A stretch of DNA of 64,000 nt. Source: Mycoplasma haemocanis str. Illinois (GTDB lineage Bacteria; Bacillota_I; Bacilli_A; Mycoplasmatales; Mycoplasmoidaceae). The notes under the pieces are model-generated. The model was not told where the DNA came from. It saw only the letters and a program-made list of their open reading frames with translations, and searched no databases. Where the stretch lies: assembly GCF_000238995.1 (NCBI RefSeq), contig NC_016638.1:372001-436000 (forward strand), written 5' to 3'. Made by a program: the position numbers and the translations under genes. Shown here in pieces: positions 38,756 through 50,020 of the stretch. Positions within the stretch are counted from its first letter, which is position 1. Every line of letters starts with the position of its first letter.

Positions 38756-39274
38756 TTGAATTTTAAGAATCTTCTTTCTGCGTGAAGAAAGAAGTTATTC
38801 CAGCATAAAAGACTCTTAGTTTCATTTACTGGTACAACCATCTCTTCGGTTTCTATACTTCCCTTTGTTAATACTCATCATCAAGTAATTCTTAGTGATG
38901 AGTCTTTGCGTGAGATATCGGAAGTATTGGAAATAGAAGAAGCTTCTTCTAAGTTACCAATATCTACAAAAGATAGGATGTTAGTTAATGAAATATTGAG
39001 ATTTGAATCTACTCATGGTTGCAAGATTCATTTTGTAAAGAATGATCGTGAAGGTTCTCATTATAGAGTGGATGATTACTTCTGAGTAGATTACAGTAAG
39101 TCTCATGCCGATATATATGAGAAGTTTTTTGAAATAGTTGGTAATGAGGAGATTATTAATGAATGTAAGAAATTAAGTCAAGATGAAAAATTATGAATTC
39201 GGAATAGAAATAAGAAGTGAATATTCTTACCAGGAGATCAATCTAATAGTGCCTTTAGAAAATGAAGCACATAA
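38756..39274 (+). CDS. Hypothetical protein
   Basis: A 172-aa frame from TTG 38756 after an in-frame TAA. It has a hydrophobic stretch near residues 20-35 (LLVSFTGTTISSVSILPF), then an acidic region (SDESLREISEVLEIEEASS). Later come a single Cys (HGCKIHFVKND) and a Cys in NECKKL, ending with WIRNRNKKWIFLPGDQ. Four UGA Trp codons lie in the C-terminal half. The CKIHFVKND block is reminiscent of the two-Cys CxIxK motif. Start and function uncertain. Confidence 0.5.
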
Positions 39275-39397
39275 GGTCTTTTGCGGGAGCTTTAACAAGG
39301 ATTAGTCTCCTTAAAAAAGGTTATGCGATAGATAATGGAAGGGCTTGAAATTATTCTAGTACTTATCAAATTAATTGATTTCAGACAGAAACAACTC

Positions 39398-39877
39398 CTA
39401 AGAGTCTTCGTCTAATGAACCTTGCAAATCTAGACAAAGATCTCAAAAGCCTTTTTTTGGGTCTGAAACTTGATCCAAGTAAGCATTGCTTTCATCCTTG
39501 GTATCATCTATATTTTCTTCTATGCTTTTAAAACAAAAGTCTCTAAGGTCTTCTTTGCTCTTTCTGGCCTCCTCAGGAAATACTTTTCCGTAGTTTTCTC
39601 ACGGGGAATCCCAGTGAGCGCTGAAGAGCTTAAATTTCTTATCTCACACCTTGTGTTCAGGATCAGCTAAAACATATCATCCACCATATCTCTTGTTAGA
39701 TGAAAGATAGTCATTTACTTGTTGGGTAGTTTGGCGAAAACCTAAAATTTTAGCTTCGTTACTTTTGAAACTTTCCCACGCATCAAAACCATAAATTACT
39801 GCAACCCCAAATGCTGCAGCACAAACTCCAGATATTGCTTTAATGTTTGTTGGAAACACAACAACATATCTATACAA
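39398..39877 (-). CDS. Hypothetical membrane-anchored protein
   Basis: A 159-aa protein from a TTG start. Hydrophobic segment NIKAISGVCAAAFGVAVIYGF; then WESFKSNEAKILGFRQTTQQ, GGWYVLADPEHKVW and two x-Cys sites (DFCFKS, DLCLDL) in an acidic C-terminal half. The Cys spacing fits a half-size WC-like protein, but sequence identity is weak. Four UGA codons are needed. A rightward frame from 39262 overlaps its end and is judged a shadow. Confidence 0.6.
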
Positions 39878-40022
39878 TTGTTTTTCGTCTTTTTCGTATA
39901 AAGTTCGAGAAAAATAAAAAACTGTTTCATTACTCAGAAAGCGAATTATCTGCGGCCGGAATGTAAATCTACTTATTCTTTAAAAACTATTGAAGAGAAC
40001 TTAATTTAAAGCGGTATCCAAT

Positions 40023-40514
40023 CTATCAACTGTAAAGGTGAGGATGAACATTGAAACTCTTGTATCAGTCTTGATTTTGTTCTTGATATATCCATCTTCC
40101 GGATCAATAGTCTCTGGAAATAAAGAACTTACCCTCAGTTTTTAGAAGTTCGGTAACCTTACCATAAACATCAGTGGTTAAATTCTGCTTCAAAAAATTA
40201 TCGTCAACCTTAACTACAAGTCTTCATCATGAACTTTTAACAGCAAATACTTCTCCTTTGGTACCACCACCACCACTAGTGGTAGTACTAGATGTAGAAG
40301 AGGAAGAAGAGGAAGAAGAGGAAGAAGAGGAAGAAGAGGAAGAAGAGGATTGCGGAGAAGACTGAAAGGTTTTTTCTGTACTCAAGCTACCATCTAAAGA
40401 ACTTAAGATCTCTCCAGAAAGATCTCCTCATTTAGGAAAGATACCAAAGTAATCGCCAATCGCACCCGAAATCCCAAGGAGCGCTCCCCCTAGAAAAAAC
40501 GCGGAAAACTTCAT
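40023..40514 (-). CDS. Ser-rich membrane-anchored protein with codon-repeat tract
   Basis: A 163-aa protein. N-terminal hydrophobic segment (FSAFFLGGALLGISGAIG) and FPKWGDL. About 17 consecutive serines (residues 58-74) are encoded by a 9-bp repeat (TCT TCT TCC), then Thr/Ser and four Gly. The C-terminal domain has KGEVFAVKSSWWRLVVKVDD and KFFISRDYWSGRWIY. Poly-Ser plus Gly-rich tract is a flexible linker. The domain is not recognised. The repeat could shorten or lengthen by three residues per unit without frame loss. Confidence 0.75.
40295..40348 (-). repeat. 9-bp in-frame tandem repeat (gaggaagaa)n encoding poly-Ser
   Basis: On the + strand gaggaagaa is repeated about five to six times within the gene 40023-40514, encoding TCT/TCC serine codons on the leftward strand. 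The third base alternates in a fixed pattern, so the unit is truly 9 bp and not a simple triplet run. Confidence 0.85.
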
Positions 40515-41034
40515 ATTCTATTTTCCTAAAACTACCGTACTATACACAAATGAAAATCACAAATTCCTGAAATGTTAGCTACTCCCTTAGTTAAAAGACT
40601 ACTTTTAAAGGTTCTTAAATTTTTAAGGATGGTAAGTAAGATGTAACAAAATGCTTCATACATCACCAACATATTGGGCTAAAAAAGGATATTTCAAAAA
40701 ATTCGTTTCAGAACTAGCAGAAAAAACTTTTGATTGGAGAGTTTTTAATTCTGGAAGGTTTACTTATCTTGTATATCTTGTTAGTTACTAAAAAGTAAAT
40801 AAAAAATACCTTATAAAAAACGTAGGTTTGGATTCTTATATTCCTTTGTAAAATCTTGAAGTTACTGGGGGATTTTAGGAATAAAAGGCTGAGTTTAATT
40901 TTCCTAATGTATGGAAAGTTCTTTGATTTCGGTCGGGAATCTTCTTATATTGGTTGTTTTTCTTGTTATCTTTTTTAAATTGCCGCCGTTCTTGCTGTAA
41001 AAGCGTGGAAGTTTTAATACTTTAATATCTAAGA
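40515..41034. other. Mostly non-coding; one 46-codon frame
   Basis: The only frame of note is 40651-40791 (+), MLHTSPTYWAKKGYFKKF... to TAA, 46 aa, without UGA. It has no family signature and no clear start signal, so it is not listed as a gene. The rest is AT-rich with stops in all frames. The region is the border between the paralogue array and the core genome. Confidence 0.4.
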
Positions 41035-41703
41035 ATGTCGTCGTCTTTAAGGGGTCTAGAAACTCTATATCCCTTTATTAAACGTCTGAAGAGGAGTATT
41101 CTCTATTGAGGAATAACTACTGTTTACTTTTATGTATTTTTGATTGGGATTTTGATGTTGGCAAATTCTTGACCAACGGTGGCTTCCATTCTATTTCTAG
41201 TTTGGGCGGTATTGTGGTTAATACTATACTGAAAGACTCATACAAGAACTGCCCTGCTTAGGCGTGCCTTTATAGATTACGGTCAGTGTAAGGATGTTTA
41301 TGTTTTAGAAGGACCGTATCGACAGATGTGGATACTTCTAAACATATTTTTTTGGGTGGATATTTGTCCAATTCCCATTACTTTCGTTCTTAAGTTTCTA
41401 TTTTGAATGCAATACAGGAGATTCAAGATGAAGGTGGGTGTATTGAGGAAGAAGATAATATCTGGAGAATATGAGTTGGATGAAGAAGATATATCCGATG
41501 ATCCTTTCTATGATTTTCTTATTAAAGAGGGTCTTTATGAAAGGCCTGAAAGAGGAAATGCTAAGGATATAGGGGAAATATTGATGGGGGGTAAGAAAGG
41601 TGAGTCCTCAGAAGAAGAATCTGAAGAAGAGGTAGCTGAAGATGAAGCGTCTCTTGAAGAGGTGGAAGCTACCGAAGATCAGGATAGTGAAGTAGCAGAG
41701 TAG
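41035..41703 (+). CDS. Multi-span membrane protein with acidic tail
   Basis: A 222-aa protein. Hydrophobic spans lie at about residues 27-45 (VYFYVFLIGILMLANSW), 48-64 (VASILFLVWAVLWLILY) and 101-124 (WILLNIFFWVDICPIPITFVL). An amphipathic basic stretch follows, then a C-terminal tail of about 60 residues dominated by Glu/Asp and Ser. All five UGA codons are in the membrane half. First gene of the run leading into rpsP-rplS-trmD. Function unknown. Confidence 0.72.
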
Positions 41704-41853
41704 GTTATTTCAAAAGGCTTTAAAGGGAGGATTTAAACTCAAGTTGGATAGATGTTTTCCGGTTTTTTTGAAAAAAGTTACAGTTTAATTTGGTTTTGAA
41801 CACGAATTCAAACTCTGTTCTCAATACTTGTATTCCTACTTATTCCTATATTG

Positions 41854-42171
41854 ATGAACCACACTCCATCACTTCTAGTGCTGCTTCTTATAGGCGGGAT
41901 AGCGCTATTCTTGTGTGCTTTGATATCTATATTGAAGATAATTCCCCTTATCTCTGTCTATTCGGAAGCAGTTAAGGTTCTTAAGAACCATAAGAATAGG
42001 GAACTTTTTAAGTATGTAAGTAGGATTTCATCACTATTAAAGGTAATAATTATGATGGAATTGGTTTTCCCTGTTGTATGGCCTATTTCTTTGATATTTA
42101 AGCTTATGGTGGATAGGTATCTCTATCAAATACGCTATTTTATAGGGGCAGTTGAGATAAAAGATGATTAA
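41854..42171 (+). CDS. Small membrane protein
   Basis: A 105-aa protein (TTG 41851 one codon upstream is an alternative). Two hydrophobic spans: LLVLLLIGGIALFLCALISIL at about residues 8-28, and VIIMMELVFPVVWPISLIF at about 65-83. It lies 14 bp upstream of rpsP on the same strand. Function unknown; possibly a partner of the preceding membrane protein (inference from order only). Confidence 0.65.
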   Translation: MNHTPSLLVLLLIGGIALFLCALISILKIIPLISVYSEAVKVLKNHKNRELFKYVSRISSLLKVIIMMELVFPVVWPISLIFKLMVDRYLYQIRYFIGAVEIKDD

Positions 42172-42185
42172 AATTTATAGGACTT

Positions 42186-42419
42186 ATGCTGAAGATCAGG
42201 TTGACTAGAATGGGAAGAAAGGCTTTGCCTTTTTACCGTATTGTTGTTGTGGATTCCAGAAAGAGAAGAGATGGAGCTTACATAGAGTTGGTGGGTACTT
42301 ATGATCCTATTAAGAAGAATGTTAGTTTCAATAAGGATCTTTATTCTAGATACATAGGATTTGGCGCTCAACCTACTGAGGCTGTGGAGCGTTTGTACAG
42401 AAGTTACGCTAATGAATAA
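42186..42419 (+). CDS. rpsP: 30S ribosomal protein S16
   Basis: A 77-aa protein matching S16 from the first residue: LKIRLTRMGRKALPFYRIVV, DSRKRRDGAYIELVGTYDP and the acidic/basic C-terminal helix. S16 binds 16S rRNA in the small-subunit body and is needed for assembly. Length is usual. The stop overlaps the rplS start by 8 bp, giving the classical order rpsP-rplS-trmD, but without rimM between. Confidence 0.95.
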   Translation: MLKIRLTRMGRKALPFYRIVVVDSRKRRDGAYIELVGTYDPIKKNVSFNKDLYSRYIGFGAQPTEAVERLYRSYANE

Positions 42420-42768
42420 GGTATCTGTAGTTTCTTTAGTTGAATCGTTTCAATGTAAGAAGAATATTCCTAACATTGCACCCGGGTATGTAATAACTGT
42501 TTCTGAAAGGATAATAGAGGGAAAGAAGTCTAGGATTCAGAAGTTTCAAGGAATGGTTATTAGTAATAAGCATTCTAATAGACTTACTCATAATGTGCTT
42601 CTTAGAAAAAAGATTGATGAATTTTGAGTGGAGAAGAGGTTTTTCTTACATTCGCCTTTAATTGAAGATATATCTGTTGATAAGTTAGCTTCTGCAAGAA
42701 GAGCTAATCTTTATTATTTAAGAGAGTCTAAAGGGTTGGCTGAAAAGATTAGAAGACTGAAAAAATAA
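42412..42768 (+). CDS. rplS: 50S ribosomal protein L19
   Basis: A 118-aa protein. Typical blocks: PNIAPGYVITVSERIIEG, RIQKFQGMVIS, VEKRFFLHSPLIEDI and ARRANLYYLRESKGLAEKI. L19 lies at the 30S-50S interface. The ATG at 42412 lies inside the rpsP end. One UGA Trp (residue 73, FWVEKRFFL) occupies the place where most L19 proteins have a Gly/Val-rich turn. Translation is probably coupled to rpsP. Confidence 0.93.
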
Positions 42769-42771
42769 TAT

Positions 42772-43461
42772 TTGGTAAAGAAGATAACAGTTCTTACCAT
42801 ATTTCCAGAAATAATAGAGTCCTATATTTCAAAGTCCATACCAAGGAGAGCACAACTTAAAGGATTAGTGGAGATAGAGGTTATTAATATTAGATCTCAT
42901 CCACAGGAACAGGTGGATGATTATGCCTATGGTGGGGGATCGGGAATGGTACTTAAAATAGAGCCTATTTTAAGTAGATTAAGAGAGGGAGATTTGCTTA
43001 AAGATAGAGTGATATATTTAACGCCCTCTGGGAAGACTTTAAATAATGAAATGGCTAAGAAGCTTTCTGAATGTAGAGAGAATTTAGTTCTTATATGTGG
43101 ACATTATGAGGGAATAGATGAAAGATTGAGTAAGTATATAAATGAAGAGATCTCAATAGGAGATTATGTATTAAGCTCTGGAGAGTTATCTGCTTTAGTC
43201 CTTCTGGATAGTGTGGTGAGACTTATTCCTAAGGTAATAAGTGAGCATAGTCTTAAATCCGAATCTTTTTCAGATTATCTATTGGATTATCCGGTATATA
43301 CTCGACCTCAGGAGTTTGAGGGTGATAAAGTTCCAGAAGTATATTTAAGTGGAGATCACAAGGCAATAGAAGAGTATCGATTAAAGATGAGAAAGAAAGT
43401 AACGAAAGAGAAGCGTCCTGATTTGTATGAGAAGTACTTAAAGCTTAATAAAGCTACCTAA
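42772..43461 (+). CDS. trmD: tRNA (guanine-N1-)-methyltransferase
   Basis: A 229-aa protein from TTG 42772, three bases after rplS. TrmD methylates G37 of tRNAs with G36, using SAM, and prevents +1 frameshifting. Motifs: IFPEIIESYI, YGGGSGMVLK, LICGHYEGIDERL and ISIGDYVLSSGELSALVLLD, which builds the trefoil knot, then YPVYTRPQEFEG. One deviation: SSGE replaces the usual SGGE. Its end overlaps the convergent 909-aa gene by 24 bp. Confidence 0.95.
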   Translation: MVKKITVLTIFPEIIESYISKSIPRRAQLKGLVEIEVINIRSHPQEQVDDYAYGGGSGMVLKIEPILSRLREGDLLKDRVIYLTPSGKTLNNEMAKKLSECRENLVLICGHYEGIDERLSKYINEEISIGDYVLSSGELSALVLLDSVVRLIPKVISEHSLKSESFSDYLLDYPVYTRPQEFEGDKVPEVYLSGDHKAIEEYRLKMRKKVTKEKRPDLYEKYLKLNKAT

Positions 43462-46167
43462 CTTTAGTTTTGTCTTATCTAGTTGGGGCGTTATATACAG
43501 AGACTCCTCACTATAAACTGAGTAGCTCATATATTTAAAGGGAATTTCATGCTTGGATCATGATCCTATTTCCTTCATAAAGTTCATATTTATTCAGAAT
43601 GGATTCCTTATTAATGCCTCTCCTAGTATGTTATGGATTTCTATTCCCAATAGAGACAAACCACTAGAAGCTCAGATGCTTTGAAAGGTATGTTTTATGG
43701 CTAACACTGACTTAATTGCCTTTTCCAGATTTAATTGAGCATAAGAAACTTTCATTTTTTCCCAATCTATATTTGGGTAATAAATATTGCTCTTATTATT
43801 ATCTCTAAATACGAACTTAAGACGATCATAGTGATTTAATAACCCCACACTTGTGCTGCCTTCTTTGGCTAAGAAGGCATCGTACTGACTTTTATTTTCT
43901 TCTGAATTAATGATTATTGGTTGCTCGGGAGAGAAGGAGGAGTAATTAAGTGTAAATTTTTGACTTATTAGAGCTACATCTTCATTCTTTGGGGAGAGTA
44001 TCTCCCATTCATTCCTTGGCTTTTGTGAGATATCTCATGAGGTAGAGTATTGATCGCTTGATTTAGTTTCACTACGGAATCATTCTTTTACATTAAAAAA
44101 TGCTCCGCTATATCCCACAAATACTTGCTTATGTTTAAGAGTAATAGGATCTTGGAATAGAGATTTAAAGAATACGGGTCAGGGTCTTTTATCTTCTGGA
44201 GTAGAACTTCCACTTTTTAGATATTTGTGATCGAAAATGGAGTGAATTGTATGTATTATGAAGGATATAGGTCTTTGTTTTAGAAGAGTTTGAAAATTCC
44301 ATAGTTGAGATACTCCTAATGCAGATTTAGAAGGATCTTTATAGGTATCTATCTTCTCATACAGTTTGTAAAAGAACTTAGAAAAATTGGCTAAATTGAT
44401 GCTGCTAGACACATCTAAAGCCTTTCAACCTATATTTTTGCCCTTTATATTTATGCCTTGATAATCTTCTGAATCCCCTATGGATATTCCAATGGGAGAA
44501 TTAGAAGCTTCATATATATTCTCTATGTATTCATTGGCATCTATCTCTAAGCTATTTATTCCCAAGAATTGAGAAGCATCGGGCATTAATACATCAAATA
44601 TATCTAAACCCATAAAACTACCTCCACTCCCCATCTCTTTGAACACAGATCTTATTGGGGCGAGAATAGTACTTAAGCTAGATAGTTTTTTAGTGATGTC
44701 AAACTTTTGATCTCCGGAAGAAGAGTCATATTTTTTCTGATGAGAATCTCAATGCCCTTGAAGGGGAATTTTTAAAGATTTCTCAAAAGTGATTTTTTGT
44801 TTAAATTTAAAAGAAACGGCGGGATAGGGAGAGACATATCCTAAAGGCTGCATAACTCTTTTGGGCTTTTCTATTCAATCTATGCTTATCTTTATGGAAT
44901 CTTGCATTTGCTTTAGTTGATAGGATCAACTATCTAGCAATGCACGGCATTCCTCTTCTGTTAGCTTCAGATCTTTCCCTTCATTAGTTAATAGGAAATC
45001 TAGAATCTTTCTGTATGAGCTATTTAATTTCATATGGTTATACAGGCCATCTTTGAAGGTATGGCTTTTCATGACCATTTCTATAAGAGAAGCCTTACGA
45101 CCGTGTTTGTCTGTGAAACTTCTCTTCTTAAACATCTCTATTAAGTTTCGTAAGTCGGAGATATAAACTCTAATTTGATGGGCTTTATATGCCCCGAATC
45201 AGAACTCAATATCCTTCTCCATTTGATTTTCACTAATGTTGGTTAGGAGATGAGTTAACTTCTCTCTTACATATCCATAGTCTAAAGAACTGATGATTGG
45301 AAAAGGACGGTCTAATTCTTCTTCCGGAAGAAGTTTTTGAAGATTATTTAATGCAACGCTTGCTCCGTATATTAGGGGCAAGGAGAATCTGGTTTCTTCT
45401 ATTTTCTTGTGGTTGACAGTCTTAATTATCTTTCATGATGAATTCTTTGGAAATAGGGATCATGAAATTTGCTTACTATTCCCTAAGTTAACGGGAATAA
45501 TAGTGGGCTTGATTTCACTTGATGGGAGGTATATATGTATGTCATTTTCGTTCAGAGGATCTATCTCTATAGATTTGAATAAATAGGCCTTCCCTTTATT
45601 AGGATTAAGAATTCTTAACTTTAAATTAAAGTCCTTAACTAAGGAAGACCTTTCTTCCTTTTGGAATTCTATCTTTATTGAATCAACTCTTATTAAAGTG
45701 GAAAGATATTCCGATTCAGAAAGTATTGATTCAAGAATATCTCTGATTATTTCTTCTTTTTTAAGAGAGTTAACGGCTTGTATAAAGGGATTATCTCTAT
45801 AGCTTAAATCCTTATCAGAGAGGGTGGATGCTGTTCTATTTCAAGTCTTAAGACTATTGAAGACCTTAAATAGATTTCCTGTTTCTTCAAATCCTTTAGT
45901 AGACGATGGAATTTCCAGATATTTTCTTATGGATGGATCAAATATTTGATAATTTTGGGAGTAAAGATGATCTTTATGGAAGAAGTCCTTCAGAAATAGT
46001 GGTCTATCTTGAAAATTTAATTTGTTCTTGTTTCTAAGAGGAAGAGATCCTTCTATTTTCTCAAATTGCTCTTTTTCAAAGGCCCTAAAGTAGATAAAAC
46101 CTAACGCAAAGAAGATTCCTCCGGCCCCTATTGCCAGCCTCCTTCGACTTGGCAATATAAAGAACAC
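43438..46167 (-). CDS. Very large membrane-anchored paralogue B (909 aa)
   Basis: A 909-aa protein from GTG 46167 (TAA directly upstream). A signal-anchor (LAIGAGGIFFALGFIYF, residues 11-27) is followed by a long, presumably extracellular, body with few cysteines. Blocks shared with 46172-48982 include DSIKI-I-W, MGLDIFDVLMPDASQFLGI, IGWKALD and KRPWPVFFKSLFQ. They also share SYAQLNLEKAIKSVLAIKH and, at the end, KLKLGS. No known domain recognised. Gene product likely exported and membrane-tethered; role unknown. Confidence 0.82.
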
Positions 46168-46171
46168 TTAT

Positions 46172-48982
46172 TTAACGACTCAACGACCCTAATTTTAATT
46201 TTAAATGATCTAAATTGGGGTTTACAAACAATCAATTTTCGCTAAATGGAGAATAAAACAGGTGTTTTATGGGGTGTTCTATTGTTCAGAAAGAACCTTT
46301 TTCATCCATTAAGTTCATATTGATTCAAAATCCATCTCTAACTAATGCCTCTCCCAAAATTTTATGAAATTCAATGCCAACAGAATCAACTGCCAAACCC
46401 AATAAACCTGTTGCTGTGTTTTCAAGTGCTAAAACGGATTTGATGGCTTTTTCTAAATTCAACTGTACATAAGACACTTTTGTATTATTTCAATTAATCT
46501 CTTTATTGGATGGAAAAAAGTTGGGATCCTTTTCAAATCTAGATTTGAATACCTCTTTCAGTTTAGTATAGTTATTCACCAATCCAATAGAGCTTTGTCC
46601 TTCTTTTGCTAGAAAGTCATTATACGCTTTTGTGTCGTCGCTTGTCCCAAATACAATCGGCTTTTCTGGAAAATACGAGGAATACGTTGGAAAGAATTTC
46701 TTGGAGATACTTTTAACCTCTTCCGAATTAGGTACAATCTGCTTTTTCTTACTTCCTTTTAAAGAGAAAGCAGTACAATAAATCTTATCTGATCCTGATC
46801 CCTGACACTTTTCCTTTTCCGAATTGTTATCCCACTCTTTATCCCACTCAAAAAAAACGCTAGAAAGACCAGTTAATAACTGCTTACTTTTAAAATCTAA
46901 TGAATTTTGAAACAGGGAGTTGAAAAATACCGGTCATGGTCTTTTGCCCTCTTCACTGCCCTTTGATTTAAGATAATTTTTATCAAATATAGAGTTGATT
47001 GCGTGAGCTATAAATGAAATAGGATCGGATGCTAATCTTGATTTAGCTGATAAAAGTTGTACCGCTCCTAAAACAAAACCACTTTTGTCTTTATATGTAT
47101 CAAATTTTTCATAAAGATTGTAGAACAAAGATGTAAATTTTGAGAGATCTTGTTTGTGAGTTATATCTAATGATTTCCATCCAATATTGGTTCCTGGAAA
47201 GTGTATTTTTTGCATATCTTCCTCTCCCCCAATTGCTAAAGTAATTGGGGAGTTTTTAGACTCATAGATATTGGAAATTTCTTGACTGCCTTTTATGGTT
47301 AACGCTTCAAAACCTATAAATTGTGCAGCATCAGGAATTAGGACATCCATGATATTTATCCCACCAACACTACCACCAATACCATTAAATAAGAAGCTTA
47401 TGGGAGTTAGAAATTCCTTTACATTCTTCAGTCTATTAGATAAATCAAATTTATGTTTCTTCTCCGTCTCCGAGGTAGATTCTTCAAATTTACCATTCTC
47501 AGTGTCGTAAATCCCTTTTAGAGGGATTTTTATTTCTTTTGTAAAGACAAATTTTTGCGTAAATTTATATGAGAATGCAGGATATATATTTTCATACCCA
47601 AGATCTGCATTTGTCTTTACAGGCTGTTTATCTCATTTCAATTCTATACGTATAGAATCCTTTATTTGTTCTAGCTGATATGCTCAACTGTTAAGAAGAG
47701 CCTTAGCCTCCTTAACAGTAATCTTCAGGTCCTTCTTTCTTTCATTTTGTAAAAATAAGGTGTCTAAGACTTTTCGTAATTTGGAATCAAATTGAAAGTG
47801 GTTGTATAAGTTGTTCCTAAAGTTAAAGTCATTAACAGCATTATCTACTACCGATGCTTTGTTACCATGCTTGTCAAAGAAAGTGTTCTTTTGAAGAATG
47901 TTTATTATGTTTATCGCGTCTTCAATTTTCGTTCTTAAAATGAATGCAGTAAAGGAACCATATCATCTTTCAATATCTTTTTTAACTTGATCTGCAGTTA
48001 TGTTTATCAGTTTAGTAGATAGCGCTTTTCTTACATACTCATAGTCAATTAAAGAGTGAGAATTGTTTACTAAACCCCAAATATTTGTATTACCCACCCA
48101 TTTTTCGAAGAATCTGGAATAGTTGTAAAGAAGGAACAAATTATCTTTGTGTTCTGTAGTTTTAATTTTGTTGGGGTAAATGACTTCTTTTGTAACTTTA
48201 AAACCTTCTTCTATTGGGAATATACTTCAGGAGGATGCACTCGATTTAAAACCTGTAATAGGACCTGTAATAGGCTTTAACTCCCCTTCTTTAAGCGTTA
48301 TCGAAACATCTGTTTCACTTGTAGGATCTATTTCTATACGTTTAAAAACGAAGGCTTTTTGTCTATTGGGGTTGAATATTCTAAATTTAATGTTTAGACT
48401 TTTAATTACATCTGACTTATCCAGGAGAGGACTCTTCTGGTATCCAGTTTTCTCCCTTTTGAAATTGATGGTTATGGATTCAGGCCTTATTAATGTAGAG
48501 TTAACGTGAGATTCTTCGGCTAGAGATCAAAGAATATCTTGAACTAATTTTTCGTCACTAAAGTTGTTTAACTCTTGTTGAAAAAACCCAGATTTGTAGG
48601 CTATTTCCTTGTCAGAAGTAAGAGTCCATTCTTTTTTGTAATGCAGCATATTCAATAAATCTTGCTTCTTTTTAGAATAAGGACCGTCTTTAAATTTTTC
48701 ATCTTGTACATCTTGTAGATATTTCTGCATTTCTGGAGCGAACAGGTGTTTATATTGTTGAAAGCTTGTCTTTTGGATGTGTGAAGGTTCTAGTCGATCT
48801 TTGAAGGAGGGAATGAAGGGTAAATCTCCCTTTAGAAACGAATCTCTTCTCTTGTCTTGAAGAATTTCAGATCCCTCTACCTGTTGAAATTGATAGTCTT
48901 GTCAGTCATGTATGAAAGAACCAAGGCTATATAAAGAGCCACTTAAGAAGATTGTTGCAAAGGCTACACCTTTATTGATCAT
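46172..48982 (-). CDS. Very large membrane-anchored paralogue A (936 aa)
   Basis: A 936-aa protein. N-terminal hydrophobic segment VAFATIFLSGSLYSLGSFI, then HDWQDYQFQQVEGSEIL. Shared blocks with its neighbour: GGINIMDVLIPDAAQFIGF, GWKSLDITHKQDLSKF, GKRPWPVFFNSLFQ and SYVQLNLEKAIKSVLALEN. The tail DHLKLKLGSLSR ends the protein. Its TAA lies five bases before the GTG of the second paralogue, and its ATG follows the TAG of the ECF gene by one base step. The three genes therefore probably form one leftward operon. Function unknown. Confidence 0.82.
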
Positions 48983-50008
48983 CTATTGAATAACCAGAGG
49001 TAATAATTTTCTTTTCTTCTCAGGCTCAGGCATTAATCCACTTTCATTATTTCTGTGAACTAGTATGCTCCCTTTAACGCTGTTGTGAAGCTTGTAAATG
49101 TATCACATAATGTTAGAAAATACGATTACTGAAGGTATGGAAGTGAAGATTCTGGCTATTAAGAACTGCTCATAGGGGAGGGAAGACAGCTTAACGTCAA
49201 ATAAAGGCAAAGATACCATATCAACTATCAAGTAAATTGCACAATTGGTGGTGAATATTAGAAAAAACTCATATAGCTTTGCGTACTTATGAACTCAAGC
49301 TGTATCCTTAAACTCTTCTTCATCTAATCTGTTTATAGCCATGGTTGAAATAGTTAAGAAATAAAGAACTATTCCCACCAAGCCAGAAACAAAGAGAAGT
49401 ATGTGACTTCACTTTATTCCGAAAGAAAAGGATAGAAGGTTTATGGTATAACGAGAATCTCCTCCGTCATTATTTTTGAGCAGTATTCCTAAATAAATTA
49501 GGCCAGCAATGGTCATTCCTCCGGCTATTAATGCCGGAGTATTCTTATTAGTTTTATTCATTCTTATTAGGTTGTTTATTATCCCACCAAAGAAGCCATT
49601 CATGATGGCAGACAGGAAGTACCCATAGTTAAGAACGGAAGAGGTAAGTATTACTGTAAGAAGGTCAGTACTAAATCCTATGAAGATACCAATTATGGGG
49701 CCAAATAAAATCCCTCCCATCTTTATAAGTATGTTCTCTATTAGGAATCTAGATCCGGGATATATCTTGAATAGGAAACTCATCATTTGATTGGAGATCA
49801 TGGATATTGTGATTATCAATGCTATATTCATGGCTGTTAGCATTGAGATATTGGAGATGCTTTTTATCTGTGGCTGAGGGATTATGATGTATTGACGGCC
49901 AAATAGGGCCTTGTAATAAAGTTTTTTAAATAGTAAGGCTACTAGGTATACGAAAACTATTCCAAAATATACAAACGTCGCATGCTTATCGTTAATGGGG
50001 TGTTCCAT
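48983..50008 (-). CDS. ECF-type transporter S component (substrate-binding membrane subunit)
   Basis: A 341-aa integral membrane protein. The characteristic S-component stretch is ENILIKMGGILFGPIIGIFI, then GFSTDLLTVILTSSVLNYGY, followed by a glycine-rich helix (SAIMNGFFGGIINNLI). About six to eight spans are visible, with charged termini. S components bind a vitamin or other small molecule and use the shared EcfAA'T energising module, not seen in this window. The FolT/PanT-like substrate class cannot be set from sequence alone. It is longer than typical S components (170-220 aa) because of extra N- and C-terminal spans. Confidence 0.7.
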
Positions 50009-50020
50009 TGACGATAACGT

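Noticed and set aside
39262..39560. Rightward frame from an ATG overlapping the end of 38756-39274
   Set aside because: Most of it lies opposite the leftward gene 39398-39877, which has an anchor and a longer coherent sequence. The short unopposed part (39275-39397) is too little to decide.
40174..40365. Rightward frame with a long poly-Glu tract
   Set aside because: It is the complement of the poly-Ser repeat in the leftward gene 40023-40514, whose flanking domain and anchor are coherent; the poly-Glu frame has no such context.
1..40500. Reading the repeated premature TGA codons as mass pseudogenisation or a prophage remnant
   Set aside because: Core genes such as dnaG, pcrA and glyS also need UGA as Trp, and the TGA codons sit at conserved Trp positions, so the Mycoplasma code explains them. 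No phage structural or integrase gene was seen.
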